Made by a program: the position numbers and the translations under genes
From: Sipunculus nudus
Lineage: Eukaryota > Annelida > Sipuncula > Golfingiida > Sipunculidae
Direction of reading: 5' to 3'
DNA: 64,000 nucleotides
Assembly: GCA_026874595.1 (NCBI GenBank)
Contig: CM049322.1
Location: 29,325,340-29,389,339 of the forward strand
The notes under the pieces: generated by a model
Told to the model about the DNA's origin: nothing
Database searches by the model: none
What the model saw: only the letters and a program-made list of their open reading frames with translations
Shown: piece after piece, positions 12,457 through 23,977 of the stretch
Layout of the letters: the number at the start of each line of letters is the position of its first letter
How positions within the stretch are numbered: the stretch's first letter is position 1

Positions 12457-14158
12457 AAGTGACCCATGGGTCGTGACGCTCAGCCGACTGACATGTCGAC
12501 AGTATGTACTTGCACAGCAAACAAATTAAGAAAATGTAGGTGGCATCATAGTTCATGCATATTAGCTGAAGTTCTTCATGACCGATAAGCAGATCAAATT
12601 CGATGACAATCCATCGAGCTGTTCATGAGGAATCTGGCAATTTGTGTGTATTTTGCATTATTTCTGGAGTGCTCAAACATAGCCTTAAACTCAGATAATA
12701 TAGGTCACAGTGACCTCAATTCAGGTTTCTGAGGAGAACTTTGAAGAACTCTCAGGATGTCAAGTATTAAGATTCTAGGTGATGATTATGATTTGTGCCC
12801 TGCTTTGGTATCAAATTTTCAATTATTCTGAGGGGTGCTTATAAGCCCCATAGCTTGCAGAATATGGGTAACAGATACCTAATTTTAGGTTTCCAAGAAG
12901 ACTTTTCATGGACCTCCCTGGCTGTCAAAATGAAAGATTCTGGGTCCAATGGTTATGATTTGTGCCCTGCTTTGGTATCAAATTTTCAATTATTCTAGGG
13001 GGTACTTATAAGCCCCATAGCTTGGAAAATATATGTAAGAGAGACCTAATCTCAGGTTTCCAAAAAGACTTTTCATAGACCTCCCTGGATAAAAATAAAA
13101 ATAAATAAAGATAAGAAATCGTAAAAAAAAAATGAAAAAATACAGCTGGCACCACAAGACTGCAAAAACTGATGAAACACTGCTTAACCAATATCCATGC
13201 AAAGATTCATGGTGATCAATGCATTAGTTGTTCAGATACTTGAGCTTTTGTATCAAAATTTCCATTATTCGGGGGGTACTTCAAGGCCCCATAGCACAGG
13301 TTTTGGGTAACAGAGACCTAATTTTAGGTTTTTCTAGGAGACATATAATGGGCCTACCTGCATATCAAGATAGAAGATTCTACGTCCAGTAGTAACGATT
13401 TGTGCCCTGTTAACAGATGGAGGCATATTTTAAGGTATCAAAAATAAAGAAAAAAAAATCGTAAAAAATTGAAAAGATAAAGGTGGCGCCACCAGTCTAC
13501 AGAAACTGATGAAACACTCCATGATTAATATGCATGCAATAAATTATGGTTCATTGTATTAGTTGTTCAGATACTTGAGCTTTTGTATCAGGTTTTCCTT
13601 TATTCTGGGGGGTAATTTGAAGCCTCATAGCTAAAAGGATTTGAATAACAGAGACCTAATTTTAGGTTTCCAAGAAGACATTTCATTGGCCTCTCTGCAT
13701 GTCAAGAGAGAAGATTTTAGGTCCAGTCGTTACGATTTGTGCCATGTTAACAGATGACCCTATCTTTTAAGGTCTCAAACATTAAGATAAGAAATCGTAA
13801 AAAATCGATGATCCACCAGACCGCAGAAACTGATGAAACATTCCTTGATCAATAAACATGCAAATAATCATGGTGATCAATGATTTAGTTGTTCAGATAC
13901 TTGAATTTTTGTGTCAAATTTTCCATTATTCTGAGGGGTACTTCAGAGCCCCATAGATCGAAGAATATGGGTAACAGAGAACTAGTTCTAGATTTCCAAG
14001 GAGATTTTTTATAGACCTCTCTTGATGTAAAGTAAGAAGATCCAGGTTCAGTGGTTACGATTTGTGCCCGGACGGCCGGACAACCGGATGGCCGGACGGA
14101 CGACGGACAAAGAGTGATTGCTAAAGCTCAGATGACTTACAGTCAGCTGAGCTAAAAA
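12457..14158. mobile_element. Non-coding repeat element with internal degenerate tandem copies and a terminal hairpin
   Basis: Splits the exon 3-derived minisatellite. It contains 4-5 degenerate copies (spacing about 170-330 bp) of a segment with gatttgtgccctg, a tatcaaattttc-attattc block and a gcccc/atag block. It ends in a 29-nt hairpin (14125-14153: AGCTCAGATGACT / AGTCAGCTGAGCT). The same family lies inverted at 46971-48055, and the hairpin alone recurs at 58934-58962. It has no ORF. Hairpin end and internal tandem copies resemble non-autonomous Helitron/Helentron-type or bivalve pearl-type elements, but this is only a resemblance. Confidence 0.55.
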
Positions 14159-14370
14159 CGCTTTGGAACCAGTATAGATGTCAATCATAACTTCATAACA
14201 ATATCAATATCCACATCTTCTTAACAAACATGTCCTATTAACAGTGTGAATGTCAAAATCAACTTAAAAAACATGTTCTTTTAAAAATGTTAATGACAGC
14301 ACGAACTTAAACATGTCCCGTAAAAAGTATAATTGTCAACACCAGATTCATAAAAAATGTCCTGTAACCA
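14159..14370 (-). repeat. Minisatellite derived from exon 3 splice acceptor (part 2)
   Basis: Continuation of the array at 12207-12456. Units keep gacatgttt-type cores followed on the plus strand by cctgtaa or cctattaa, which on the minus strand read as acceptor-like TTACAG or TTAATAG before GACATG. Confidence 0.65.
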
Positions 14371-14530
14371 ATACAAACGTCATGTTTTCTCATGACTTGC
14401 CAGTCCAAAGTTTGTTGTTTTATACTTTTAACGTATAACAACAACGACATTTCCAAAAGAAGACATTTTATAGACATGGTATAGGGCAAGCTTTCCATTA
14501 TAAGAAGGCCACACGATAAGCAGTACGTAC

Positions 14531-14677
14531 CTGTATAGAGATGTAATTATCGTCACACGCCTGTATCTGTCGTTTGAACGTCAGTACCGTGCGTGTTCCA
14601 GTTTTCCGACCTGACAGTAATATCAAGCTTTGATCTGTGTCTAACGTTGGTACGTCATTTCTGGTTGAGTAACGGTC
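14531..14677 (-). CDS. Copy A exon 2
   Basis: 147 nt, 49 codons, phase 0 at both ends, between acceptor tttacag and donor gtacgt. It starts DRYSTRNDVPTLDTDQSLIL, continues LLSGRKTGTRTVLTFKRQIQ and ends ACDDNYISIQ. This matches the MOXD1 segment after DOMON (the DQxYxLLxG...TVLxFxR pattern). Broken homologues occur at 26970-27105 and 46104-46248. Confidence 0.85.
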
Positions 14678-15843
14678 CTGTAAACATCAGATTTGAACGT
14701 AGAGTGAAGAATCAAATTGATTATATTAATTAAATTACCCTTTATAGTCAGTTTTTGGGAAAGCAGCTTTCATTGAACAAATGTTTTCTATGAATATGCA
14801 TGTTTATAGCATTAACAGTATACAAATAACAGAAAAGAAATTCCTCACACCACTTGACACAACCCCAATGAAACTCTTGGAAACTCCTGAAACTCGTTAT
14901 AACCCCTACTCACTACCGAATTGTCTAAACATGATTAAAATACTTGGAATGTTTAGAAAACTCGTAATTACAGGTATGCAAACTCGTAACTAACTTCGCC
15001 AGCTCCTAGTAAGCCCGGATCAAATCTTGATAGGCTCGTTCATATTTTGTACCCATGTAATTCCGGCGGAGCTGCTACCTTTCAACTGTGCGTGCGCCAA
15101 AAATGCTAAGAAGTAAGTGTGTTCTGTTCAACAATAAACTGATCGCGCTGAACTCATTTTTTTCGCGATCAACTCGTAACAGCTCGTACTTAACTCGTAA
15201 TGAACCCGTGTGGCTCCAACTTTGTGGTTACCAGTTAAATCGCATTCAGTGACACTCATTCCTACCTTGTATTACATTTAGCTGAACTAGTAAGTACATA
15301 CTCGTGTAACTGTTGAAATTCATGTAGATATCAAGTTTCTTGCCGAGTTTTATGCACGTGGAACTGTGCACTTGGCGTTGCATGCCATGGTGTTCTGTGT
15401 AACACGCCTTCATGTGAGAGGCGGATATTTTTTGTCTCAGACCAAGAAGAGCGATATATCAAATGGATTGACTTAAATTACCTATTCAATATTTACGGAC
15501 ATAAATGACATACCGATACATTCATGATGAAAAAAATATATAACCATATATAATAGTTCTTTGGGAGAATAATAATGATAAGCAAAACATGTTCTGTATA
15601 ATTTAAAGTTCATCTTCTGCTTCGAAAATTAATATATATTTAAGTCCGTGACTAACACATGATAACTGATAACGGTATTTTACTATGTTTTTATTATTTA
15701 GCCTATATGGTCGAAACATTTCTGTATTGTCAATAGTTCTGTGTGTTTGCAGCAAGTATGTTTATTATTTCCTGTTTCATACAAGAAAATATTTTGCAAT
15801 CTAAAAATCAAAAGTCATCAGAATTATAGTTGGAAGCCTCTGC
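14678..15843 (-). other. Copy A intron 1
   Basis: AT-rich. Several scattered aactcgta motifs occur in 14900-15200. No gene recognised. Confidence 0.5.
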
Positions 15844-16134
15844 CTGGATAACTGGCGTTCCATCGTACTTGACCCATCCTAGAGCAACGTCAGTGTCAAT
15901 CATGCCGCCTTCACGTGATATACCCAGAGCCAGCCAGCCCAGGGTACGGCCGTGTATCTCAAATACGATGTCCTGTACACCAGGCTCCCAAAACAATACA
16001 AACTTGCCCCTCTCGTCCGCCAGGTCCTGCCGATATGGAAAGGGCCGAGTTGGAGTGATTCCACTCTGTCCTTCTACAAAACGTTGGGATAAAATATTCA
16101 AGAAACAAACCCATACCAGCTGGTATCGTACCAT
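15844..16134 (-). CDS. Copy A exon 1: signal peptide and DOMON domain
   Basis: The start was set at the ATG at 16134 because MVRYQLVWVCFLNILSQRF is a good signal peptide; an in-frame ATG 12 codons upstream would bury it. The DOMON domain follows (FPYRQDL, FVLFWEPGVQDIVFEI, GWLALGISREGGM, DTDVALGWVKYDG). The exon ends ATC CAG at 15844, phase 0, followed by GCAGAG, a GC donor. Reading on instead would add a short tail ending in a stop at 15808, which resembles nothing in the family. Confidence 0.8.
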
Positions 16135-16506
16135 TTTGCTTTTCAGACAGTAAGCGCATAACTTTTTCACTTTGGCGGCAATTAAGTCCCTTCAAAATAA
16201 ACAGACATGAAAAGTCCAAAGATTAAATACTCTTGAAAACCCATAACTTGCCGCAGGGTCAGGTATGAGAGTAATAGGTTTAAAAATCTCCTCGCATATG
16301 AAGTTCGTAATTAGGACTCGCCAAACACCAAGTGAAGTTAAGATACCTGAAGGTGGTGGTTTAATGTCCTAACCTTGTGTATGACATGAATAATTTTGCA
16401 TAAACCATAACAATGGTGGAAGATGGTGACAACTACAATTCATCAAATGTTTAGTAATTCACCGTGGCATGTTGTAATTACTTCATGGATCAAAGGGTTT
16501 ACAAAG

Positions 16507-17146
16507 GACTCGTGGAGCCTGGACACGGACTTCGCTCGGACTCGTGGAGGCTGGAAAAAGACTTCGCCCGGACTCGTGGAGCATGGACACGGACTTCGCC
16601 CGGACTCGTGGAGCATGGACACGGACTTCGCTCGGACTCGTGGAGGCTGGACTCGGACTTGCACTCGGACTCGTGGAGCCTGGATTCGGATTTGCACTTG
16701 GACTCATGGAGCCTGGACTCGGATTTGCACTCGGACTCGTAGAGCTTGGACTCGGACTTGCACTCGGACTCGTGGAGCCTGGACTAGGACTTGCACTCGG
16801 ACTCGTGGATCCTGGAGACGGACTTCGACTCAGACTCGTGGAGACTGGACTTTGACTTGCATCCAGACACGTGGAAGTTGGACTCGGACTTGCACTCAAA
16901 CTCGTTGAGACTGGACTCAGACTTGCACTCAAACTCATGGAGGCTGGACTCGGACTTGCACTCAAACTCGAGGAGGCTGGAATTTGACGTGGACTCAGAA
17001 ACGTGGAGGTTGGACTTGGACTTGCACTCAAACTCGTGGAGGCTGGACTCAGACTTGCACTCAAAGTAATGGAGGCTGGACACGGACTTGCATTAGGGCT
17101 GGTGGAGGCTGGACTCGGATTTGCACTCAGACTCGGGTATTGTAGA
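16507..17146. repeat. 32/33-bp minisatellite upstream of copy A exon 1
   Basis: About 19-20 units of the type actcgtggagcctggactc plus ggacttgcactcgg. Early units are 32 bp (with acttcgcccgg), later ones 33 bp (with acttgcactcgg). Because the unit rarely contains a stop, long ORFs appear in several frames on both strands (for example 16483-17064 minus and 16423-16908 plus). Their products are pure 11-residue repeats with no domain, so no protein is called. It begins about 370 bp upstream of the copy A start codon, in the promoter side. Confidence 0.9.
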
Positions 17147-17713
17147 CTCGACTACACCACTGCCCTAAGCATTCCGTCAGTCGAAGGGACTCAGTTCACC
17201 GAGGCGATAACAATTAACACCGAAACTTCTAGATGTTTCCTTGACTCATTAGAGCATGTATTGGTGCTATCGTGTTTTGTTTCAGTGAGTATTATCCAGT
17301 GTGTAAAGAGAGTATAATTACTCCAGATACCGGTGAAGCACATACCCATGAACCAAGGATACATCATGAAGTTTCCAGATTCTACTTAAGAGGTCAATCG
17401 CCCTCCAATCTTCTGACTGGCTGACCTGATTGAATGTATCACTGACCAAAAATGCCAGAGGCGTCGAAGTAAACAACTTTCAACTTATTCTTCTCCGGTT
17501 TATTCATGGAAATGATGTAATTTATTTTTTTTTCAAGCGCATGTCTTCATAACATGCAAGGAAACCGCACCTTGTTTTTGTTAATTAGACATGTTACGGC
17601 GAGATGACAGTGCACATGTTTCTGTGATGAGTTGTTCACATCCGTTCTTACAAATGTGACATGGGTAGATCCAGGATTTATCCCCGACGTTTCAAAGATG
17701 CTTAGCCACTTAT

Positions 17714-17749
<36 letters not shown>
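17714..17749. repeat. CA/TA microsatellite
   Basis: (CA)n followed by (TA)n, directly abutting the TG end of the candidate solo LTR at 17750. Confidence 0.9.
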
Positions 17750-18562
17750 TGTTACGGAAACTTATAACAACAGATCACGTAGTCGTGACGAGCATAAATT
17801 CTGTTACGGAGATAAAAAAAAATCATATTCTGTAACACTAGGCAGCGTGAAATGTCTAGGGGGATGAATAAAACAGTCAGTGGTTTTTTTTGTAAACAAA
17901 TAATTATAATTTATTCTTAAAATAATCCTAACATTACAATACACTTAATCAATACAATTACACAGTATAACAAATAAAATGTACAGTACCAGATTTCCGG
18001 ATCCTAGGCTTTGATATCTAAATACCACCACTGTCACAGCTCTACAAGATAAATATTCCAGATGAACAGTTCATGTAAATCTTCTCAGAGAATAGCCCGA
18101 TTCAATCCCGAAATCAATCTGTTGTAATCCAAAAGTGAAGTTCTGGTTATAATCCCAAGATAAACTGGAGACAGTCCTTATTAAATCTTTATTAAGTCCG
18201 TTAAATATCTGACACCGCTGCAATTATCGGTAAGGTCCCGAAACTGACAAGAAGGTAACACTCTTAGTGCTCGCTTGTTTTTCCCATTCTGCTGGCTCTA
18301 AACACAGCCCCTAATTTATAGCTTCTCATCCGAAAATATAAGAAATGGAAAATTCCCAAAGAACAATACACACGCACATGAACAGACCTGTAACATCTAG
18401 AACAAAGAACGCTGTGTTTCTACACTTCAGACCCCCACACGCGAGGCAGCGCCCAAACAAGCGAGGTTCACATAGCAACAAACCACGCCTGCGATACACG
18501 CACCAGAATGTCAACCGACACATGTAACAGTCCTGCGCACAACAAAACAGACACCTGTAACA
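17750..18562. mobile_element. Candidate solo LTR (813 bp)
   Basis: Begins TGTTACGG after a TA tract and ends CCTGTAACA, giving TG...CA ends with the short inverted repeat TGTTAC/GTAACA. Flanks are atat and atac, an imperfect 4-bp duplication. It has the length and ends of the LTR in the element at 32695 (733 bp, TGTTGC...CGTAACA) but not its sequence. It contains no ORF with recognisable product. A chance match to the TG/CA ends cannot be excluded. Confidence 0.35.
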
Positions 18563-19440
18563 ATACGTATATTCCGGTGATATAAGACAAGGGAACACGT
18601 TACTTACTATTATCGCACGTTATTTCAAAGGCTGGGACTTTAGGGGAACTGATGGTTAATATAATCTTCATTCCTTTCTATCAACCCGGGATGTAATATT
18701 TGTTGTATGAACATATTATTTTGTTTCAGTTTAAAGAGTCGCCAAAGGTTTTGAAAGAGCGACCTGATTAGAACTTGAATGACAAACACTTTCGATAGTG
18801 GGTCCATCCATACACGGAGTACGTTGGATCGTTATATACTTGTTCATAATAAAAGTTGTTCATGAATGATCATACACAAAATGTGAAAATTAGAAGAAAT
18901 AAATCACCCCAGTTATTAGATCAAGCCGCAGAGATTGGTAGCAGCCTGACATATAGGTGTATGTGTGTAAGTTTACCATTGACATGAATTGAACCAAGAA
19001 AGCAAACAAATATTTTTTTACCTCTCAAACTTTTAGAACCTTCATTGTACAATTAACAACTCTGAAAACGTAGGATAATCCTGGCAAGAGAAGTGTAGAA
19101 AAGATTATAATATATCCTAATCATAACACTATATTGTATAAGATTATAGATGACCGACCCTGACTAAACATCCTCTTCATCCGGAATGTCTTGATGCAGG
19201 CACTTATAGTACTTCCTAAAGTTCTAGTCGTCAAACTTGTGATATGCGATGATTGTTTATATATCTCCTTGTCTGGTGTTTGATGGACGCCTAATTAAAT
19301 TTTATAGCAATAACAGCACATCAAATAATTGCACGTGTTAAATGGTAAGATGTCCAACACTTCCCATGGCTGAGGATAAGCTTTGTGTGACAGGTTAGAT
19401 ATCATGTTATAAAATGCAGATTGAAGTCTATTACTGATAC

Positions 19441-19500
<60 letters not shown>

Positions 19501-20080
19501 TGACAACAGCGCCTGTTTAATGCATCAAGGTTCCTCAAGGTTAAGCTCTTTGCTAAAGTGTATCGAGTCCAGTGTTAACAATAGAGAAATCAACGCTGCT
19601 AGTACTTTGTGGCCATGTCCTCTACCTATAAACACTGAAGAAAACTATAAATTATAAATATCACTAAAATGGCGGGTACACTTGTAATAGGAATAAGTGC
19701 AAATGGTAGATTGAAGAGATAAAAGATTAGTGCCCCCTCTCTCTTTCCCTCGCACACACACACACACTCACACCCATATAAAACATATCCGCGAGGACCT
19801 AGCTTAAACACCGCACATCTGAAGACCAGCAGTTCCGCTACAGTGAGGTAGTAGTGCTTCTGAGCAAAACAAAAAAAAAACAGTAAAAGATGCATGTATC
19901 ATCACACACTTTTAAAACGATGCGTTGACTTAGCGCTTAACTTGCGAGGACAACCTGCGAAGACTCATAGCGCGGACCCCTATTAATCAGCATATCAAGC
20001 ACACTTCGTTTAAACCTATTTATTTATAACAGGATTACAGAAGTAGCCACTCAGGCTAATGTACATGCTTTCCTTTTGAT

Positions 20081-20119
<39 letters not shown>

Positions 20120-21906
20120 ATAAACACAATATTAAATATGACATCACGATTCAAGTAGAAGTACATAAAGTATGTGAAGATAATATGTTAAGATTAATGC
20201 TGTAATTCTACGTAAATTCATAATCTTCACCAAATTGAAACAAGAGAAGAGCAATACGATTAGAAGGAAATCAATGAATAATGTGACAATATAATGATGA
20301 AACATGCTCTCTCGACACAATAAGTGCAAGGCACAAAATACAAATGATAAACATACATTTACATATATTTACACTTGATGGAAAGATTAATTATGTAAAT
20401 ATTTTGGTGTTTATCATAAACTTTAGAACCAAGCTGCTCACAGTATTTCTGGACAGATCAAAGGGTATACCTATAATGTAGGTATGAAAATCTATAAGTT
20501 GTTTTGTTTTCTGTTTACTCCTGGAATCCATGGTAATATAAGGTTCTAATTCTAACTTCTCACAATCAAAATAAGATCTGATACCGCTAAACAGGTTAGA
20601 AAACCGGTTTAAACATATTATCGAGGAGCTGGCTTACACACACACACACACCCTCACACACACACACCATCTCGCAAAGCTCTCAATAGATGGCGCTGTC
20701 ACAAACACAAAAAATACAAATTTCAAGCAAAACGTTCTTTCTGAGGAATTGCAAGAATATTTCAGAGCATAGTTTTCTCAACCTTTTTAATACTTTTATA
20801 ATGCTTTAACAGCTTTTCGTTTGCGAGGACCCGTGTTAGTCCTCACAGGAAAAAAAAGTCCTCGCGCGTTTGGTGTGCAATCAATATCGTGCCCTCTTCA
20901 GTTCGGTGATACAAATACACACTAACACTGTCTACGATTAATGCCCGTATTTTTTAAAATTTACTTTGTATACCTGCACGAGGCATTTATGACAGTCAAC
21001 ATATCAAACTTTATTTGATTACGTATAGATTCCTCCCCGGTTACCTTTTCAAAGGTAACCTGTTGAGCTCACTGTTGGTTAATGCCATTAAATCATCTTG
21101 TTCACAAGTATTATATCACCTAAAGATACTTTTCTATGTTATTTATCACCCTATTAAATGTGATATAACGGTCTTTGACAAGGGAAGTTGTTAATGGATC
21201 TTGCCTGCAAGTATTACTTAGGTTTATCACTTTAAAGCAAGCAAGAGTTATTTATTAATGTATATCTTTATGATCTTCGTTACGAAGAGGGATTTGATAA
21301 AAAACCTCCAAATTTCAACACATGACACCGTCCATCGACCGCTTTGTAGTCTGTAGATCCTAACTTGGAACGTGTCCCAATTGATCGAGATTATTCTGGC
21401 GGAGGTTCACAAATTAACATTATTTTGTTATGAACACACACACTCTCTCTGTCTGTCTGTCTGTCTGTCTCTCTCTATTTGTCTCTATCTCTCTATCGCT
21501 CTTTCTCTCTGGCACACATACAAGGAAGCGGAATTGGTATAAAGCTAATCGCTATTCATTTTTTAGAAAAGTTTAATCCTTCAATATATTATTAGCACAA
21601 TCAACAGATTAAATATGAAATCAGATCTTTTAATAATTGATAATGATATTTAATTCTGGTATGTTTATCTAATGATCAAGAATGTATGTCATTTGCGTGA
21701 AATCACTTCTCTGTTAGTATATATCAAACATTAATCATTGTTTCAGGGTACTGTTTACTATTAAAATATTCAAGCGTTGTTCTGTCACAAGAAGTACAAT
21801 GACGGTTTAGGAATTAATTCATTTCTTAATCGCGCTAATGCGTTCATATGATAAAATCCACAGAAGGGCACGTAATTATAACGTCACAACAGGGAATCAG
21901 GAGACA
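18563..21906. other. Intergenic, no gene recognised
   Basis: Lies between copies A and B. It contains a 50-bp TA tract (19448-19499), CA/TA tracts (20083-20118 and 20636-20670), a TCTG/TCTC tract (21440-21500) and a perfect short hairpin at 21040-21061 (GGTTACCTTT / AAAGGTAACC). Confidence 0.5.
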
Positions 21907-22011
21907 TCAACACTGAACACGAGCGAGATTTGGGTTTAAATTCCTTGGCGGGAGGCTCCATGTACGCGCCTTAAAGTTGGTAATGGCAGGGTCCGGTGAT
22001 GTCCATTGGCT
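21907..22011 (-). CDS. Copy B last exon (C-terminus)
   Basis: Acceptor tattttcag at 22012-22014, then SQWTSPDPAITNFKARTWSL and a stop at 21909-21907. The W-centred start resembles the C-terminal AEWSIQG region of MOXD1. The entry phase cannot be checked because exon 10 is disrupted. Confidence 0.5.
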   Translation of the reverse strand, partial: SQWTSPDPAITNFKARTWSLPPRNLNPNLARVQC

Positions 22012-22284
22012 CTGAAAATATATGGCAACAATATATTGATATAGTCCTCTCACAAATGCACAATTTTACGTGGAATGTACTTTAAATGTTGTGTAGATGA
22101 ATAGATTGACTGCCATGAGCGATCGGGTCACCCAGTGGATCCAATAACCAAATCCTACTGTCGATGGGATACCACAAGAAACGATGAATGAGGTAGTTTA
22201 TGCAATGATGTCTATCCATCAGTTCTGAAAGGGCAGGTGCAGTTACTGGGAGACTTGCACCGTTCCAGTGTTCCATGTAACAGC

Positions 22285-22786
22285 TGAGTCTCATCTCCCC
22301 CCACGTACGCTGCTCTCAAACTTCTCCCTCATCCCGGGAGTCTCTTCATCGCCTTCACGGACGCTGCTCTCAAACCTATCCCTCATCCCGGGAGTCTCAT
22401 CTCCCTCTCATCTCCCCCTCACGGACGCTGCTCTCAAACTTCTCCCTCATCCCGGGAGTCTCATCTCGCCTTCACGGACGCTGCTCTCAAACCTCTCTCT
22501 CATCCCGGGAGTCTCATCTCCCCCTCACGGACGCTGCTCTCAAACTTCTCCCTCATCCCGGGAGTCTCTTCATCGCCTTCACGGACGCTGCTCTCAAACC
22601 TCTCCCTCATCCCGGGAGTCTCATCTCCCCCTCACGGACGCTGCTCTCCAACTTCTCCCTCATTCCGGGAGTCTCATCTCGCCTTCACGGACGCTGCTCT
22701 CAAACCTCTCCCTCATCCCGGGAGTCTCATCTCCCCCTCACGGACGCTGCTCTCAAACCTCTCCCTCATCCCGGGATCCCCAGTCC
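22285..22786 (-). repeat. 53/54-bp minisatellite inside copy B exon 10
   Basis: Nine units, mostly 53 or 54 bp, one of 64 bp, each ending in ctcatcccggg on the plus strand. Two unit types alternate (ctccccctcacgg with aacttctccc, and ctcgccttcacgg with aacctctccc), a dimeric order of about 107 bp. On the minus strand one unit reads MREKFESSVREGEMRLPG in one frame, like coding sequence, so the unit probably comes from the exon it sits in. A plus-strand ORF (22268-22828) across it is a by-product. Confidence 0.85.
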
Positions 22787-22852
22787 TGGTCGATAAGGAC
22801 CTGTAGAGGAGTCAGACCCTTGTTCTGATCCACAGTCGTCACCTTACCGTCC
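22756..22852 (-). CDS. Copy B exon 10, 5' part, running into minisatellite
   Basis: Acceptor ttattttcag; the phase fits exon 9 and completes a GAG codon. It reads DGKVTTVDQNKGLTPLQVLI then DQDWGS, matching the family segment that in human MOXD1 ends NKFKW. About 22786 it enters the 53/54-bp array, and the frame stops at TGA (22755-22753). Sequence beyond the array (about 22290-22230) may be the remainder of the exon. Confidence 0.6.
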
Positions 22853-23758
22853 CTGAAAATAACGCACAGGTCATATATATTATCCTAACATAATATATAA
22901 GAAAACATGTGTATCCGAGATCTGAACTCGAGGAAATAAATGAACTGCTTTTGTAACAAAGATCGAAGATATTAATAAAGTTTATTTATTAAGTTAACAG
23001 AATATTTATCCTCACTCTGTAACTGATACATCAGCTGAACCTAGAGAACAAATTATATGATGATTGTGCTTAATGAGAGAGAATAACAGAGCACATAAAG
23101 AAGTAAAACCTGATCCCGAAGAACAAGACTAAGCTTGATCAGCCAATCCGTTTGTGATCGTCCAGGAAATCTGGCTCTCTGGCCAGAATCGTCCTCATAT
23201 AAACTTGGAGAATCTTTTTCTCAGCGAGAACGATCTCTGGCGGAATGGTGTGAATTACCAATCAGGAGAGAATGGCGTTCTACACAGACACTGCCTGACC
23301 GATAATTACAATCATTTCAATCGAGCTTAATTAGTAGCCATATTTGCCATGTCCTCAGCATCAAATTCTAGTTCACCATCGGAATCAACTAAAAAGGACC
23401 AGGTTGACGTTGCGAATATAATTCTCGCTGGAAAAAAAAGTTTACCTGTGTTCAAATGATCGGTATTTTCCCGTTCCTTAATTAATTACGTTCAAAGTCA
23501 TACTATTCTTTGATACTCAAGATTGGTACATGTAATACTGCATGTAGTAAGAATTATAAACGTTCAGGAAACAGCATTTATATATATATATATATATATA
23601 CAAATATCTTCATGGATTATAGAGTAAAAGCATCAAGATATAAAAGTCTTAGAGTTTAAATGCATTGGTCCCTGGACAAGTCCTGTGTTTTCTTCTTTAA
23701 TATCACACACATGAACATATACCATTTTGCCTTTCACACTATATCCTATACAACTTAC

Positions 23759-23889
23759 TCTATTCGGAGGTCTAGAAACTTCAAGAGCTGTGTATAAGTA
23801 GGCTGGCTGGCTGACACACCAACTGTTGTACCCTCGGGGTAATACAGCAGGATGGCCAAACAGTAATCATCCTCCACAGTACCCGAGCC
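23759..23889 (-). CDS. Copy B exon 9 (readable)
   Basis: 131 nt, phase 0 to 2; acceptor gtttctcag, donor gtaagt. It encodes GSGTVEDDYCLAILLYYPEG, then a segment ending QLLKFLDLRIE. MOXD1 proteins have STRxEMCLxxLLYYPR and a following QLQF-type helix at this place. The frame is open and both splice sites are strong, in contrast to the ruined exons upstream. Confidence 0.7.
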
Positions 23890-23928
23890 CTGAGAAACAA
23901 ACATGTCATGACTAGGGCATATAATATT

Positions 23929-23936
<8 letters not shown>

Positions 23937-23973
<37 letters not shown>
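23937..23973. repeat. (GA)n microsatellite
   Basis: 37 bases of GA, about 50 bp upstream of the copy B exon 9 acceptor; on the transcribed strand it is a CT tract. Confidence 0.95.

Positions 23974-23977
<4 letters not shown>

Larger units (their letters stand above)
1796..16134 (-). pseudogene. MOXD1: MOXD1-like copper monooxygenase, copy A (exons 1-8, probable pseudogene)
   Basis: DBH/MOXD1 family enzymes are ascorbate-dependent type II copper monooxygenases of the secretory pathway; they hydroxylate amine-like substrates using two copper sites. Eight exons join with consistent phases: 16134-15844, 14677-14531, 12206-12027, 4462-4379, 3775-3605, 3265-3151, 2662-2493 and 1981-1796, giving 448 codons. 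In order they give a signal peptide, a DOMON domain, a linker, an N-terminal copper domain with an HH pair (exon 5) and a C-terminal domain with HSHLGG (exon 8). About 165 residues are missing compared with a roughly 610-residue family member and should lie left of the window. Exon 5 opens with TGA (3775-3773), where copy B has TGG. Exon 6 carries an in-frame TAA (3205-3203) with family-like sequence on both sides. The exon 1 donor is GC rather than GT. Otherwise the frame is intact, so inactivation looks recent. Family assignment is firm; the substrate is unknown. Confidence 0.8.

Noticed and set aside
16423-17083. Long ORFs (up to 193 residues) on both strands
   Set aside because: They only translate the 32/33-bp minisatellite; several frames are open at once and no domain is present.
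22268-22828. 186-residue plus-strand ORF
   Set aside because: Antisense translation of the exon 10-derived minisatellite.
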